Part shown: positions 1-7,669 of the stretch, in pieces | How the letters are laid out: each line of letters begins with the position of its first letter | Position numbering within the stretch: the first letter of the stretch is position 1 | From: Mycobacterium basiliense | Lineage (GTDB): Bacteria > Actinomycetota > Actinomycetes > Mycobacteriales > Mycobacteriaceae | Direction of reading: 5' to 3' | NCBI RefSeq assembly: GCF_900292015.1 | Contig: NZ_LR130759.1 | Span: 620,001 to 684,000 of the forward strand | DNA length: 64,000 bases | Translations under genes and position numbers: made by a program | The notes under the pieces: model-generated | Databases searched by the model: none | What the model was told of the DNA's origin: nothing | What the model saw: only the letters and a program-made list of their open reading frames with translations

Positions 1-1
1 C

Positions 2-793
2 TCGGCATACCCCGGCGACGAGGCGATTCTTTTGGCGGACGGCACCATCGAGGGCTTCGTCGGTGGACAGTGTGCACAAAACTCCGTGCGCAAGGCGGCG
101 CTGGGGGCCTTGCAGGCAGGCGAAAGTGTCTTGCTACGAGTGCTTCCCAACGGCGACGTGCATTTCCCGGAAGCCCCCGGCGCATGTGTGGTGGTCAATC
201 CGTGCCTGTCCGGCGGGTCGCTGGAGATCTTCTTGACGCCACAGTTGCCCGCCCCGCTGATCCGGATCTACGGCGCCACTCCCATCGCCGGCGTGTTGAT
301 CGATGTCTGCCGGGTGCTGGGTTACGACGCTCGACGCGAAGCCGATCTGGCCGAGGATCCCGCTCTGCCGACGGCCGTCGTCATCGCCAGCCATGGCGGG
401 CCGGAAGCTGAAATCATCCGCGCGGCGCTGGATAGCGGCGTCGGCTATATCGGGTTGGTGGCCAGCAAGGTTCGCGGCGCGGCGATCCTGGACTCGCTGC
501 ATCTCTCGGCGGACGAACGGGCTCGGATACGCACACCGGTCGGATTGGCGATCGGCGCCAAGACGCCCGCCGAGATCGCGGTGTCGATCGCCGCCGAACT
601 GGTTGTCGCCCTGCGCGCTGGCAGGCTTGTCAGCGCATCGAGTAAACCGTGCGTGGAGGCGGTCGACCCGGTCTGCGGCATGTCCGTGCCGACCGGGCCC
701 ACCACCGAGCACCTGCGCTTGGCCGGTACGGACTACTGGTTCTGCTGTTCGGGTTGCCGGACGGCATTCGTGGCCAGGAAGGGCAGTGCATGA
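2..793 (+). CDS. XdhC/CoxI-family maturation protein with C-terminal YHS domain (5' end outside window)
   Basis: XdhC/CoxI proteins insert or protect the molybdenum cofactor during maturation of xanthine- or CO-dehydrogenase-type enzymes. The reading frame is open from base 2, so the start lies upstream of the window. The N-terminal XdhC part shows ADGTIEGFVGGQC, and the Rossmann-like C-terminal part shows VVIASHGGPEAEII followed by VGYIGLVASK. The last ~45 residues are a YHS domain (DPVCGMSVP, then YWFCCSGCRTAF), a small metal-binding fold. It is the first visible gene of a plus-strand series (MobA remnant, MoxR, CoxG, CoxE) typical of a CO-dehydrogenase accessory operon. The stop overlaps the ATG of the next frame (ATGA at 790-793), implying translational coupling. 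The catalytic large, medium and small subunits are expected upstream, outside the window. Confidence 0.85.
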   Translation, partial: SAYPGDEAILLADGTIEGFVGGQCAQNSVRKAALGALQAGESVLLRVLPNGDVHFPEAPGACVVVNPCLSGGSLEIFLTPQLPAPLIRIYGATPIAGVLIDVCRVLGYDARREADLAEDPALPTAVVIASHGGPEAEIIRAALDSGVGYIGLVASKVRGAAILDSLHLSADERARIRTPVGLAIGAKTPAEIAVSIAAELVVALRAGRLVSASSKPCVEAVDPVCGMSVPTGPTTEHLRLAGTDYWFCCSGCRTAFVARKGSA

Positions 794-947
794 CAGCGCG
801 TGGCGTCACCGGCTTGGTGCCGCTGCTCGCCGGCGGCCCAACCGCTTGGCACCTGTACGGCGGTCGCGCGGTATGCAAGCCCATCGGGTGGCCCTCGATG
901 CGGGCACCTGGGACGACCATCGGCGGCTGCGGGAATCGGTGTCGTGA
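790..947 (+). pseudogene. Remnant of a MobA/CTP:molybdopterin cytidylyltransferase-like gene
   Basis: Only about 158 bp separate the XdhC and MoxR genes. An ATG coupled to the XdhC stop opens a frame reading MTARGVTGLVPLLAGG and then YGGRAV. This resembles the start of MobA-like nucleotidyltransferases, normally VTGVVLAAGGS and then a lysine-bearing LGxPKQLLPYGG motif. The end of the interval, in another frame, reads LDAGTWDDHRRLRESVS and stops one base before the MoxR ATG, like the C-terminus of such proteins. The ~190-residue middle part is missing and the two ends are out of frame. I infer a deletion-derived relic of the gene that sits here in M. tuberculosis (Rv0371c, from memory). The alternative is that this is only a spacer. 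Confidence 0.5.
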
Positions 948-1835
948 ATGACCGATATGACCTTCAACGACCCCGAGGACGTGATCCGGCGGTTTGACAC
1001 GCAGGACTACCTGCTCGATATCGGAACGGCGTCCGCGATCTACCTGGCGATAAGCCTTGGCAGGCCGCTGTTGTTGGAAGGTGAGCCCGGAGTCGGCAAG
1101 ACGACCGCTGCGAAAACCCTTGCAACCGTTCTAGATACCCCGCTGGTCCGGCTACAGTGCTATGAAGGTCTGACCGCTAACGAGGCGCTCTACGACTGGA
1201 ACTATCAACGTCAGTTGCTGTCCATCCGGCTCGCCGAAGCGCGCGGAACCGGTGTCTCGGATATCTCGGTGGGCGACCTGTACGCCGAGACATATCTGGT
1301 GGAGCGTCCCATTCTGCAATGCGTGCGTCATCGTGGGCCGGTCCCTCCGGTGCTGTTGATCGATGAAATCGACCGTGCTGATGACGAATTCGAGGCACTG
1401 CTGCTGGAGTTCCTTGGTGAATCCGCAGTTACCGTTCCGGAGCTGGGTACCTTCGTCGCAGAGCGGCCGCCGATTGCCGTTCTGACCTCAAATCGCAGCC
1501 GAGACCTGCACGACGCACTGCGGCGACGCTGCCTGTATCACTGGATCGACTACCCCGAGCCAGACCGGGCGGCCGCGATTGTCCGTCGAACGGTGGCAGG
1601 CGCGACCGCCCCGTTGATCGAGCACGCCACCCAATTCATCGGCAACACACGCGAACTGGATTTGGACAAGCCGCCCGGGGTAGCGGAAACCATCGACTGG
1701 GTTGCCGCGCTGGTGTCGCTGGGCGTCGCGGATCTGGTGAGTCCAACCGCGCTGGGCAGCCTGGGTGCGCTGGCCAAGACGCCCGACGACCGTACTCTGA
1801 TTCGCGAGGCATTTGTCGAGTACGGCCGGACATGA
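948..1835 (+). CDS. MoxR-type AAA+ ATPase (CoxD-like)
   Basis: A 295-residue MoxR-family AAA+ ATPase that would remodel or activate a metalloenzyme, here probably the molybdenum hydroxylase encoded upstream. Walker A is GEPGVGKT (residues ~45-52) and Walker B is LLIDEIDRAD (~139-148). A sensor-1-like VLTSNRSRDLHDALRRRC lies near residues 178-195 and includes the arginine-finger region. The start ATG lies directly after the stop that closes the MobA remnant. Length and the neighbours CoxG (SRPBCC) and CoxE (VWA) match CoxD of CO-dehydrogenase operons, where MoxR and VWA proteins work as a pair. It corresponds to Rv0370c of M. tuberculosis by order. Cytosolic. Confidence 0.93.
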   Translation: MTDMTFNDPEDVIRRFDTQDYLLDIGTASAIYLAISLGRPLLLEGEPGVGKTTAAKTLATVLDTPLVRLQCYEGLTANEALYDWNYQRQLLSIRLAEARGTGVSDISVGDLYAETYLVERPILQCVRHRGPVPPVLLIDEIDRADDEFEALLLEFLGESAVTVPELGTFVAERPPIAVLTSNRSRDLHDALRRRCLYHWIDYPEPDRAAAIVRRTVAGATAPLIEHATQFIGNTRELDLDKPPGVAETIDWVAALVSLGVADLVSPTALGSLGALAKTPDDRTLIREAFVEYGRT

Positions 1836-1848
1836 GAGGACCCCCAGG

Positions 1849-2487
1849 ATGAAGCTCGCCAACCAGTTCACCGTCAGCGCGCCGATCGATCGGGCCTGGG
1901 ACGTGCTGTGCGATCTGGAGCAGGTGATTCCGTTGATGCCGGGCGCACAGCTGACCGGTCACGAAGGCGATGACTACCTCGGCAAGGTCAAGGTCAAGGT
2001 CGGTCCGGTCACCAGCGAATTCAGTGGCAAGGTGCATTTCGTCGAACGGGACTCGGCGCAGCACCGGGCGATCATCGACGCCAAAGGCAAAGAATCGCGT
2101 GGTACCGGCAACGCGGCCGCCACCGTCACCGCCCAGTTGCAGGAGGCGGGGCAAAGCACGCGCGTCACCGTCGACACGGACCTGAAGATCGTCGGCAAGC
2201 TGGCCCAGTTCGGCAGCGGAATGCTGCAGCAAGTGTCGGAGAAGTTGCTCAGCCAGTTTGTGGACTCGCTGGAGGCCAAACTCGCCGCCAACGGACCGAC
2301 AAGCCAACGGAGCCCAGAAGACCAGGAAGGTCCGCCCGATGCGGCCGCCGCGGCAGCGGCCGCCGAACCCGCGCCGATCGACCTGCTTGAGCTCGCCGGG
2401 GCCGATCGACTCAAAAAGTACGCTCCGGTGGCGGTGGCCACGCTGGCCGTGCTGGTGCTGATCTGGGTGCTGCGCCGGCGGCGCTGA
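1849..2487 (+). CDS. CoxG-like SRPBCC protein with C-terminal membrane anchor
   Basis: A 212-residue CoxG-family protein. The SRPBCC lipid/ligand-binding fold spans about residues 1-150 (MKLANQFTVSAPIDRAWDVL, LPGAQLTG, VGPVTSEFSGKVHF). An Ala/Pro/Gln-rich linker and one hydrophobic tail segment (YAPVAVATLAVLVLIWVL) follow, ending in RRRR, so it is probably tail-anchored. In CO-dehydrogenase systems CoxG tethers the enzyme to the membrane, where electrons enter the respiratory chain. I chose the ATG at 1849 because GAGAGGA lies 9-15 bases upstream; the frame can be extended back to 1813, but that would overlap moxR. Sits 13 bp after moxR and 15 bp before the VWA gene. Confidence 0.88.
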   Translation: MKLANQFTVSAPIDRAWDVLCDLEQVIPLMPGAQLTGHEGDDYLGKVKVKVGPVTSEFSGKVHFVERDSAQHRAIIDAKGKESRGTGNAAATVTAQLQEAGQSTRVTVDTDLKIVGKLAQFGSGMLQQVSEKLLSQFVDSLEAKLAANGPTSQRSPEDQEGPPDAAAAAAAAEPAPIDLLELAGADRLKKYAPVAVATLAVLVLIWVLRRRR

Positions 2488-2502
2488 GCGGGGCCTTCCT
2501 CG

Positions 2503-3768
2503 ATGGCCGGCCCAGCGCTGTTACGGGGTGTCGATTTGGCGGCCTTCGCGGCCGCGATGGTGGCGCGGCTACGCGACGCCGGAGTGGCGGTGTCGGCCGG
2601 TGGCCAGGCGAGCTTTGTCCAGGCGCTACGACACATGGTGCCGCACACCGTGTCGGCGCTGTACTGGGCGGCGCGGTTGACCCTGGTCAACCGGATGGAA
2701 GAGCTGGTGGCCTTCGACGCGGTGTTCGGCGAGGTGTTCGGCGGTATCGGCATTGACGCGACGCAGCGATCCTCTGGATCGCCGCTGCTGCCCGGCCCGC
2801 GTACGCCGGCGGCCGGGATCGTGCACGGCACCGCCAGCCGATCCGGTGCCGCCGCGGATACGTTGCCGTGGGCCACCCGCACCGCCACCGAGCAGGACGG
2901 CGCGCCACCCGGGGCAGTCCGGCTGCCGGACTTCCTGCCCAGCCGCATCGCCGCGCTCGCCGACGAGCCGTTTGACCAGTTCGATCCCGACGACCTACGG
3001 CAGCTGGGTTCGTGGTTGGAAACGTCGGTGCAGCGCTGGCCCCGTCGACGCAGCCTCCGGTTCGAATCCAGTCGCCACGGCAAGCGCATCGACTTGCGGG
3101 CGACTATGACTGCCTCGCGGTCCACCGGCTGGGAATCGCTGCGGTTGGCGCGCACCCGGCCGCGGCGCCGACCCCGGCGGATCGTGTTGGTTTGCGACGT
3201 GAGCCGGTCAATGCAGCCCTACGCCGCGATCTATCTGCACTTGATGCGTGCGGCGGCCCTGCGCCGAGGTGGGCTGCGGCCCGAGGTATTTGCGTTTTCG
3301 ACGTCGTTGACCCGGCTCACGTCGGTGCTCTCGCACCGCAGCGCCGAGGTGGCGCTACAACGAGCCAACGCGAGGGTGGTTGACCGCTACGGCGGCACGT
3401 TCATCGGCCGCAGTGTCGCGGCCCTGCTCGCGGCACCGCACGGCAACGCGCTGCGTGGTGCCGTGGTGATCATCGCCTCCGATGGCTGGGACAGCGATCC
3501 ACCCGAGGTGCTCTATCACGCGCTGGCCCGGGTGCGGCGTAGAGCCGAGTTGCTGGTCTGGCTCAATCCGCGTGCCGCGCAGGAGGAATTCCAGCCGTTG
3601 GCCGGTTCCATGGCGGCCGCGTTGCCGCAGTGCGATCTGTTCCTGCCGGCGCACTCACTGGCCGGCCTACACCAACTATTTCTGGCGTTGGGGGCGCACC
3701 AGCAGCGCACCAGCAGCGCACCAGCAGCGCATCAGCAGCCAAGTGATCGCCCGCTCCCCGACACATAA
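2503..3768 (+). CDS. VWA-domain protein, CoxE-like
   Basis: A 421-residue CoxE/YeaD-type protein with a C-terminal von Willebrand A domain. The MIDAS motif is visible as VCDVSRSMQPY (DxSxS) near residue 232, with a downstream threonine in GGTFIGRS and an aspartate in IIASDGWDSD. Such proteins partner a MoxR ATPase in metalloenzyme activation. The N-terminal ~200 residues carry the CoxE-specific helical region (TVSALYWAARLTL). The extreme C-terminus encodes an 11-bp tandem repeat (3694-3737), giving a low-complexity HQQRTSSAPAAHQQ tail, so tail length and frame depend on copy number. Last gene of the cox-accessory run; it converges on eutC. Confidence 0.88.
   Translation: MAGPALLRGVDLAAFAAAMVARLRDAGVAVSAGGQASFVQALRHMVPHTVSALYWAARLTLVNRMEELVAFDAVFGEVFGGIGIDATQRSSGSPLLPGPRTPAAGIVHGTASRSGAAADTLPWATRTATEQDGAPPGAVRLPDFLPSRIAALADEPFDQFDPDDLRQLGSWLETSVQRWPRRRSLRFESSRHGKRIDLRATMTASRSTGWESLRLARTRPRRRPRRIVLVCDVSRSMQPYAAIYLHLMRAAALRRGGLRPEVFAFSTSLTRLTSVLSHRSAEVALQRANARVVDRYGGTFIGRSVAALLAAPHGNALRGAVVIIASDGWDSDPPEVLYHALARVRRRAELLVWLNPRAAQEEFQPLAGSMAAALPQCDLFLPAHSLAGLHQLFLALGAHQQRTSSAPAAHQQPSDRPLPDT
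3694..3737 (+). repeat. 11-bp tandem repeat, four copies, in the 3' end of coxE-like gene
   Basis: Four consecutive copies of GCGCACCAGCA (3694-3704, 3705-3715, 3716-3726, 3727-3737). The last has one C-to-T change. Because 11 is not a multiple of three, each gain or loss shifts the reading frame of the terminal ~13 codons after the repeat. Confidence 0.95.
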
Positions 3769-3852
3769 ACCACGTACACGACACGCCGGGGAGGGAGGCC
3801 AACGTTTATATCGCGCGAGCCAAGGCGGCTGTCGGTGTCGCTGCTGGTGTGG

Positions 3853-4626
3853 TCAGTCGCTGCCGGGTACCTCGCCGGCGCCGAGTTCGTTACGCGAGGT
3901 GTCCTTGAGGGCCACACCTGAGCGGCCAAGCTTGCGGGCCCCGGCGACGAGGGCCGCGGCAGTGGCGGCGGCGGCCTCGTAGTCAAGACCGTCGGGAGGG
4001 TGGATATTGGAGATGCAGTTGCGATCCGCGTCGGTCAGCCCCGGTACCGGCCGGTGGGTCAGGTAGATGCCCAGGCTGTCGGCCACCGATAGTCCGGGGC
4101 GTTCTCCGATGATGACCAGCAGCGTGCGTACCCCCAATGCCTGACCGATGTGGTCGCCGAGGGCAACGCGGGCTTGGGTCGCGATCACCGGCGTTGCGAG
4201 GCGATAGCGATCCTCGAACTGACGAACCAGGGCGGCGACCAGGCCGGCGGCGTGCTCGGTCAGTGCGCGCGGCGATAGCCCGTCGGCGAGCACGATGCCG
4301 ATGTCGGCGCCGGTGTTCGGCAGCACAGAGAGGTCTGCCGGGGTGCGGCCGAGGTCGGGTCGGCGCAGGTACTCGCCCCGTGAGGCGGCTTTGCTGCGCA
4401 CCACCAGTGGGGCACCGATGCCGAGCTTGCGGATCTCCACGGTGAGGCCATCGACATCGAGGGGATCATGTACGGCGTCGCGGGCGGCCGCGTGCGCGGC
4501 CTGGAACTCCAGGACTCGCTGGGTCGGCAGCGAATTACCGGCCCGGCCAAGCCCGATCCGTGCTTTGGTGACGTCTCGTAACAGTGCCCACACGTCGTCT
4601 GTGGGCCGCGCGTCCGGGGTATTCAT
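3853..4626 (-). CDS. eutC: Ethanolamine ammonia-lyase small subunit
   Basis: The 257-residue light chain of coenzyme-B12-dependent ethanolamine ammonia-lyase, which splits ethanolamine into acetaldehyde and ammonia. Family signatures include DVTKARIGLGRAGNSLPT near the N-terminus (residues ~17-34), the central NTGADIGIVLADGLSPRA (~103-120) and the C-terminal VIIGERPGLSVADSLGIYL with TDADRNCISNIHP. Its ATG overlaps the stop of eutB (ATGA, 4623-4626), so the two subunits are translationally coupled. It is the last gene of the minus-strand permease-eutB-eutC operon. No microcompartment shell, EutA-type reactivase or acetaldehyde dehydrogenase gene is present here. Cytosolic. Confidence 0.95.
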   Translation of the reverse strand: MNTPDARPTDDVWALLRDVTKARIGLGRAGNSLPTQRVLEFQAAHAAARDAVHDPLDVDGLTVEIRKLGIGAPLVVRSKAASRGEYLRRPDLGRTPADLSVLPNTGADIGIVLADGLSPRALTEHAAGLVAALVRQFEDRYRLATPVIATQARVALGDHIGQALGVRTLLVIIGERPGLSVADSLGIYLTHRPVPGLTDADRNCISNIHPPDGLDYEAAAATAAALVAGARKLGRSGVALKDTSRNELGAGEVPGSD

Positions 4627-6032
4627 GCACCGGTTGCCAATGCCCGCAGCGGTGAGGTCGCGAGATCGATGGGCAGAATTCGGCCGGTGCCGTCGGCCAT
4701 GCCCAGACCGGCCAGCCAGCTTTCGAATTCGGGTGCGGGGCGCAGCCGCAATAGCTGGCGCACATACAAGGGATCGTGAAACGACAGGCTTTGATAGCCG
4801 AGCATGATGTCGTCGGCGCCGGGGACGGCGATGACGAAGGCCGCGCCCGCCACGCCCAGCAGGGTGAGCAGCGTATCCATATCGTCTTGGTCGGCTTCGG
4901 CGTGGTTGGTGTAGCAGACGTCGACGCCCATCGGCAGGCCAAGCAGTTTGCCGCAGAAGTTGTCCTCAAGTCCGGCGCGGATGATCTGCTTTCCGTCGTA
5001 GAGGTATTCGGGTCCGATGAACCCGACCACCGTGTTGATCAGCAGCGGCTGCAGCAGTCGGGCGACCGCGTAGGCTCGCGTCTCCAAAGTCTGCTGATCG
5101 ACGGGCTTGCCGCCGGTGCCCAGGTGCGCTCCGGCGGACAGCGCCGAGCCCTGTCCTGTCTCCAGGTACATAACGTTGTCGCCGACGGTGCCACGGTGCA
5201 GCGACCGTGCGGCTTCGTTGGCTTCCAACAACATTGGGATGGTCACACCGAAACTGGAATTCGCGCCTTCGGTGCCGGCGATGGACTGGAACACCAGATC
5301 GACGGGCACACCGCGGTCGATCAATTCGGTGGTGGTCGTCACGTGGCATAGCACGCACGATTGCATCGGGATCTCGAAACGTTGCCGTATGTCGTCGAGC
5401 AGATAGAGCAGATCCGCCGTTGCGTGGGGCGAGTCGGTGGCCGGATTGATGCCGACGACGGCGTCGCCGCAGCCCATGAGCAAGCCGTCGAGCATGCCGG
5501 CGGCGATTCCGCGCGGGTCATCGGTCGGATGATTGGGCTGCAGCCGGGTGGCGAGCGTGCCCGGCAACCCGATGGTGGTGCGGAAGGCGGCGGTGGCGGT
5601 CGCCGCGGCGGCGACCAGAATCAGGTCCTGGTTGCGCATGATCTTTGACACGGCGGCAACCATTTCCGGGGTGAGACCAGGGGCAATGGCGGCCATGCGA
5701 GCCGCGCTATCGTCGCGGGTTGCGTTGTCCAACAACCAATCTCGAAAACCGCCCACGGTCAGATGGGATATCAGGGCGAATGCGTCGCGATCGTGACTGT
5801 CGATGATGAGCCGGGTAATCGCGTCGGTTTCGTAGGGGACGACCACGTCGGTGAGAAACCTCGTCAACGGCATGTCGGCAAGTACCCAAGCGGCGGCGGC
5901 ACGTTCGGCGTCATGCTCGGCGGCGCAGCCGGCGAGCTGGTCACCGGAGCGTACCGGCGTGGCTTTGGCCAGCACCTCCACCAGTCCGGAAAAGCTGTAG
6001 GTGGTACCCGAAATCGTCTGTCGGTAGCTCAC
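4623..6032 (-). CDS. eutB: Ethanolamine ammonia-lyase large subunit
   Basis: The 469-residue heavy, catalytic chain with the TIM-barrel fold that binds adenosylcobalamin and ethanolamine. Recognisable family stretches are FSGLVEVLAKATPVRSGDQLAG (residues ~14-35), GDAVVGINPATDSPHAT, MQSCVLCHVTTT, TGQGSALSAGAHLG and MGVDVCYTNHAEADQDD. Length is normal for the family. The GTG start at 6032 overlaps the stop of the upstream permease (GTGA), and the stop overlaps eutC, so all three genes form one tightly coupled unit. Adenosylcobalamin must come from elsewhere in the genome. Confidence 0.96.
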   Translation of the reverse strand: MSYRQTISGTTYSFSGLVEVLAKATPVRSGDQLAGCAAEHDAERAAAAWVLADMPLTRFLTDVVVPYETDAITRLIIDSHDRDAFALISHLTVGGFRDWLLDNATRDDSAARMAAIAPGLTPEMVAAVSKIMRNQDLILVAAAATATAAFRTTIGLPGTLATRLQPNHPTDDPRGIAAGMLDGLLMGCGDAVVGINPATDSPHATADLLYLLDDIRQRFEIPMQSCVLCHVTTTTELIDRGVPVDLVFQSIAGTEGANSSFGVTIPMLLEANEAARSLHRGTVGDNVMYLETGQGSALSAGAHLGTGGKPVDQQTLETRAYAVARLLQPLLINTVVGFIGPEYLYDGKQIIRAGLEDNFCGKLLGLPMGVDVCYTNHAEADQDDMDTLLTLLGVAGAAFVIAVPGADDIMLGYQSLSFHDPLYVRQLLRLRPAPEFESWLAGLGMADGTGRILPIDLATSPLRALATGA

Positions 6033-7519
6033 TGCGGTTCGCTCTCACAATGTTGGATGCGGGCTAGTTCCTCGTCGGGGGAGTTGGCGACCAATTGATG
6101 GCGACTGTATAGGCCGAAATAGAGGATGAACCCGACGAATACGCCCAGGCAGCATAGCGCGGCTACGGTGTCCACCAGGAAGGTGGCAATGAGTGCGGTC
6201 GCGGCGACCAGCAATGCGAAGCCGGAGGTGGCAATGCCACCGGGAGTGCGATAGGGGCGGGCCATAGCGGGTGCCCCTCGCCGCAATACGATGTGGCTCG
6301 CCATCATCAATACGTAGCTCAGCGTGGCCCCAAAGACGGCCATATTCAGCAAAAGATCACCTTTGCCCGTGGTGGATAGTGCGAAACCGATGACACCGGG
6401 CACGACCAGAGCCAGCGTCGGCGCTTTTCGCGAGTTCGTGATTGAGAGGGCTGTCGGCAGGTAGCCCGCCCGCGACAGCGCAAACAATTGCCGGGAGTAG
6501 GCGTAGATGATGGAAAAGAAGCTGGCGACGAGCCCGGCCAACCCGATGTAGTTGACGACGGTGGCCGCGCCGGTCGGTCCCAGCGCCGCCACGAGCGGGT
6601 TGCCGGATGTCGACATCGCCTGGGCGCCGCCGGCGCCGGTGGCCAACAGCAGCACGGCCGCACACGTCACCGCCAAGACGCTGAATGCCGCGGTGATCCC
6701 GCGCGGAACATTGCGGGCCGGATCCGCCGTCTCCTCGGCGGCCAGCGGCACTCCCTCGACGGCGAGGAAGAACCAAATCGCAAAGGGCAGCGCCGACCAC
6801 ACGCCAAGATAGCCGTGCGGCAGGAAACTCGATGCGCCCGCGGCGCCGGACGGCATGATATCCATCAGATTTCCGGACCGGAAGCGGCCCACGGCGGCAA
6901 CGGCGAAGACCAGGAGGCCCACCAGCGCGATAGCGGTGATGACGAACATGACTTTCAGCGCTTCACCCACACCGGACAGATGAATGCCGATGAAAACCGC
7001 ATAAATGGCGAGGTAGACCCACCAGCCGTCGCGAATGCCGAACAGGCCCAGCGATTGCACGTAGGCACCGATAAAGGTGGCGATCGCCGCGGGCGCGATC
7101 GAATACTCGATCAAGACCGCGGTGCCGGTCGCAAATCCACCCCACGGTCCCAGCGCCCGCCGGGCAAACGTATAGCCGCCGCCAGCGGCCGGCAGGGCTG
7201 CGGCCAATTCAGCCATGCTTAGCACCAACGCCAAATACATCGCGGCGATCACTACGGCCGCGATCGCCAATCCGCCGAAGCCACCGCGTGCCAGCCCGAA
7301 GTTCCAGCCGGAATAGTCCCCAGACACCACATAGCTAACGCCTAGGCCCGCCAGCAGCAGCCACCCGGCACTGCCGGTCTGTAGTTGTCGTTTCTGCAGG
7401 TAGGCCGGTGTCTCCAGGTGGCTGTCGGTGCCACTTGAGTGATCGCTCGTTAGGTGGGCAACCTCGTGATCGCTTGGCACCTCGGCAGCCTCCAGTCTCG
7501 TTCGATGGGACTTCAGCAT
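6029..7519 (-). CDS. Ethanolamine permease-like APC-family transporter
   Basis: A 496-residue APC-superfamily permease with about 12 hydrophobic segments. It starts at GWLLLAGLGVSYVVSGDYSGWNFGL, typical of the ethanolamine permease (EAT) family, and continues with LALVLSMAELAAALPAAGGGYTFARRALGP, the family-typical TM2-TM3 region. The ~45 N-terminal residues are hydrophilic. Placement directly upstream of, and overlapping by four bases with, eutB supports ethanolamine as substrate. It is transcribed divergently from the GH76-like gene across a ~150 bp spacer that should hold both promoters. No regulator gene adjoins the cassette. Confidence 0.88.
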   Translation of the reverse strand: MLKSHRTRLEAAEVPSDHEVAHLTSDHSSGTDSHLETPAYLQKRQLQTGSAGWLLLAGLGVSYVVSGDYSGWNFGLARGGFGGLAIAAVVIAAMYLALVLSMAELAAALPAAGGGYTFARRALGPWGGFATGTAVLIEYSIAPAAIATFIGAYVQSLGLFGIRDGWWVYLAIYAVFIGIHLSGVGEALKVMFVITAIALVGLLVFAVAAVGRFRSGNLMDIMPSGAAGASSFLPHGYLGVWSALPFAIWFFLAVEGVPLAAEETADPARNVPRGITAAFSVLAVTCAAVLLLATGAGGAQAMSTSGNPLVAALGPTGAATVVNYIGLAGLVASFFSIIYAYSRQLFALSRAGYLPTALSITNSRKAPTLALVVPGVIGFALSTTGKGDLLLNMAVFGATLSYVLMMASHIVLRRGAPAMARPYRTPGGIATSGFALLVAATALIATFLVDTVAALCCLGVFVGFILYFGLYSRHQLVANSPDEELARIQHCESEPQ

Positions 7520-7669
7520 CTGGCCTGGTGGTCGGGAAAGCCAAGCCGTGCAATACAGACTTAACTTTCACCAACCGACCAACCTGTCTTGACGAGGCCG
7601 CGTGACTCGCCGACCAGGGGCTCCGTACCGGCGGCGGGTGCCAGCCAGTCTGAGGCAGGATCGAAGGTT

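Noticed and set aside
1974..3155. A 393-codon minus-strand frame opposite CoxG/CoxE
   Set aside because: Ser/Arg/Ala-rich with no motifs; the plus-strand CoxG and CoxE frames have clear family signatures.
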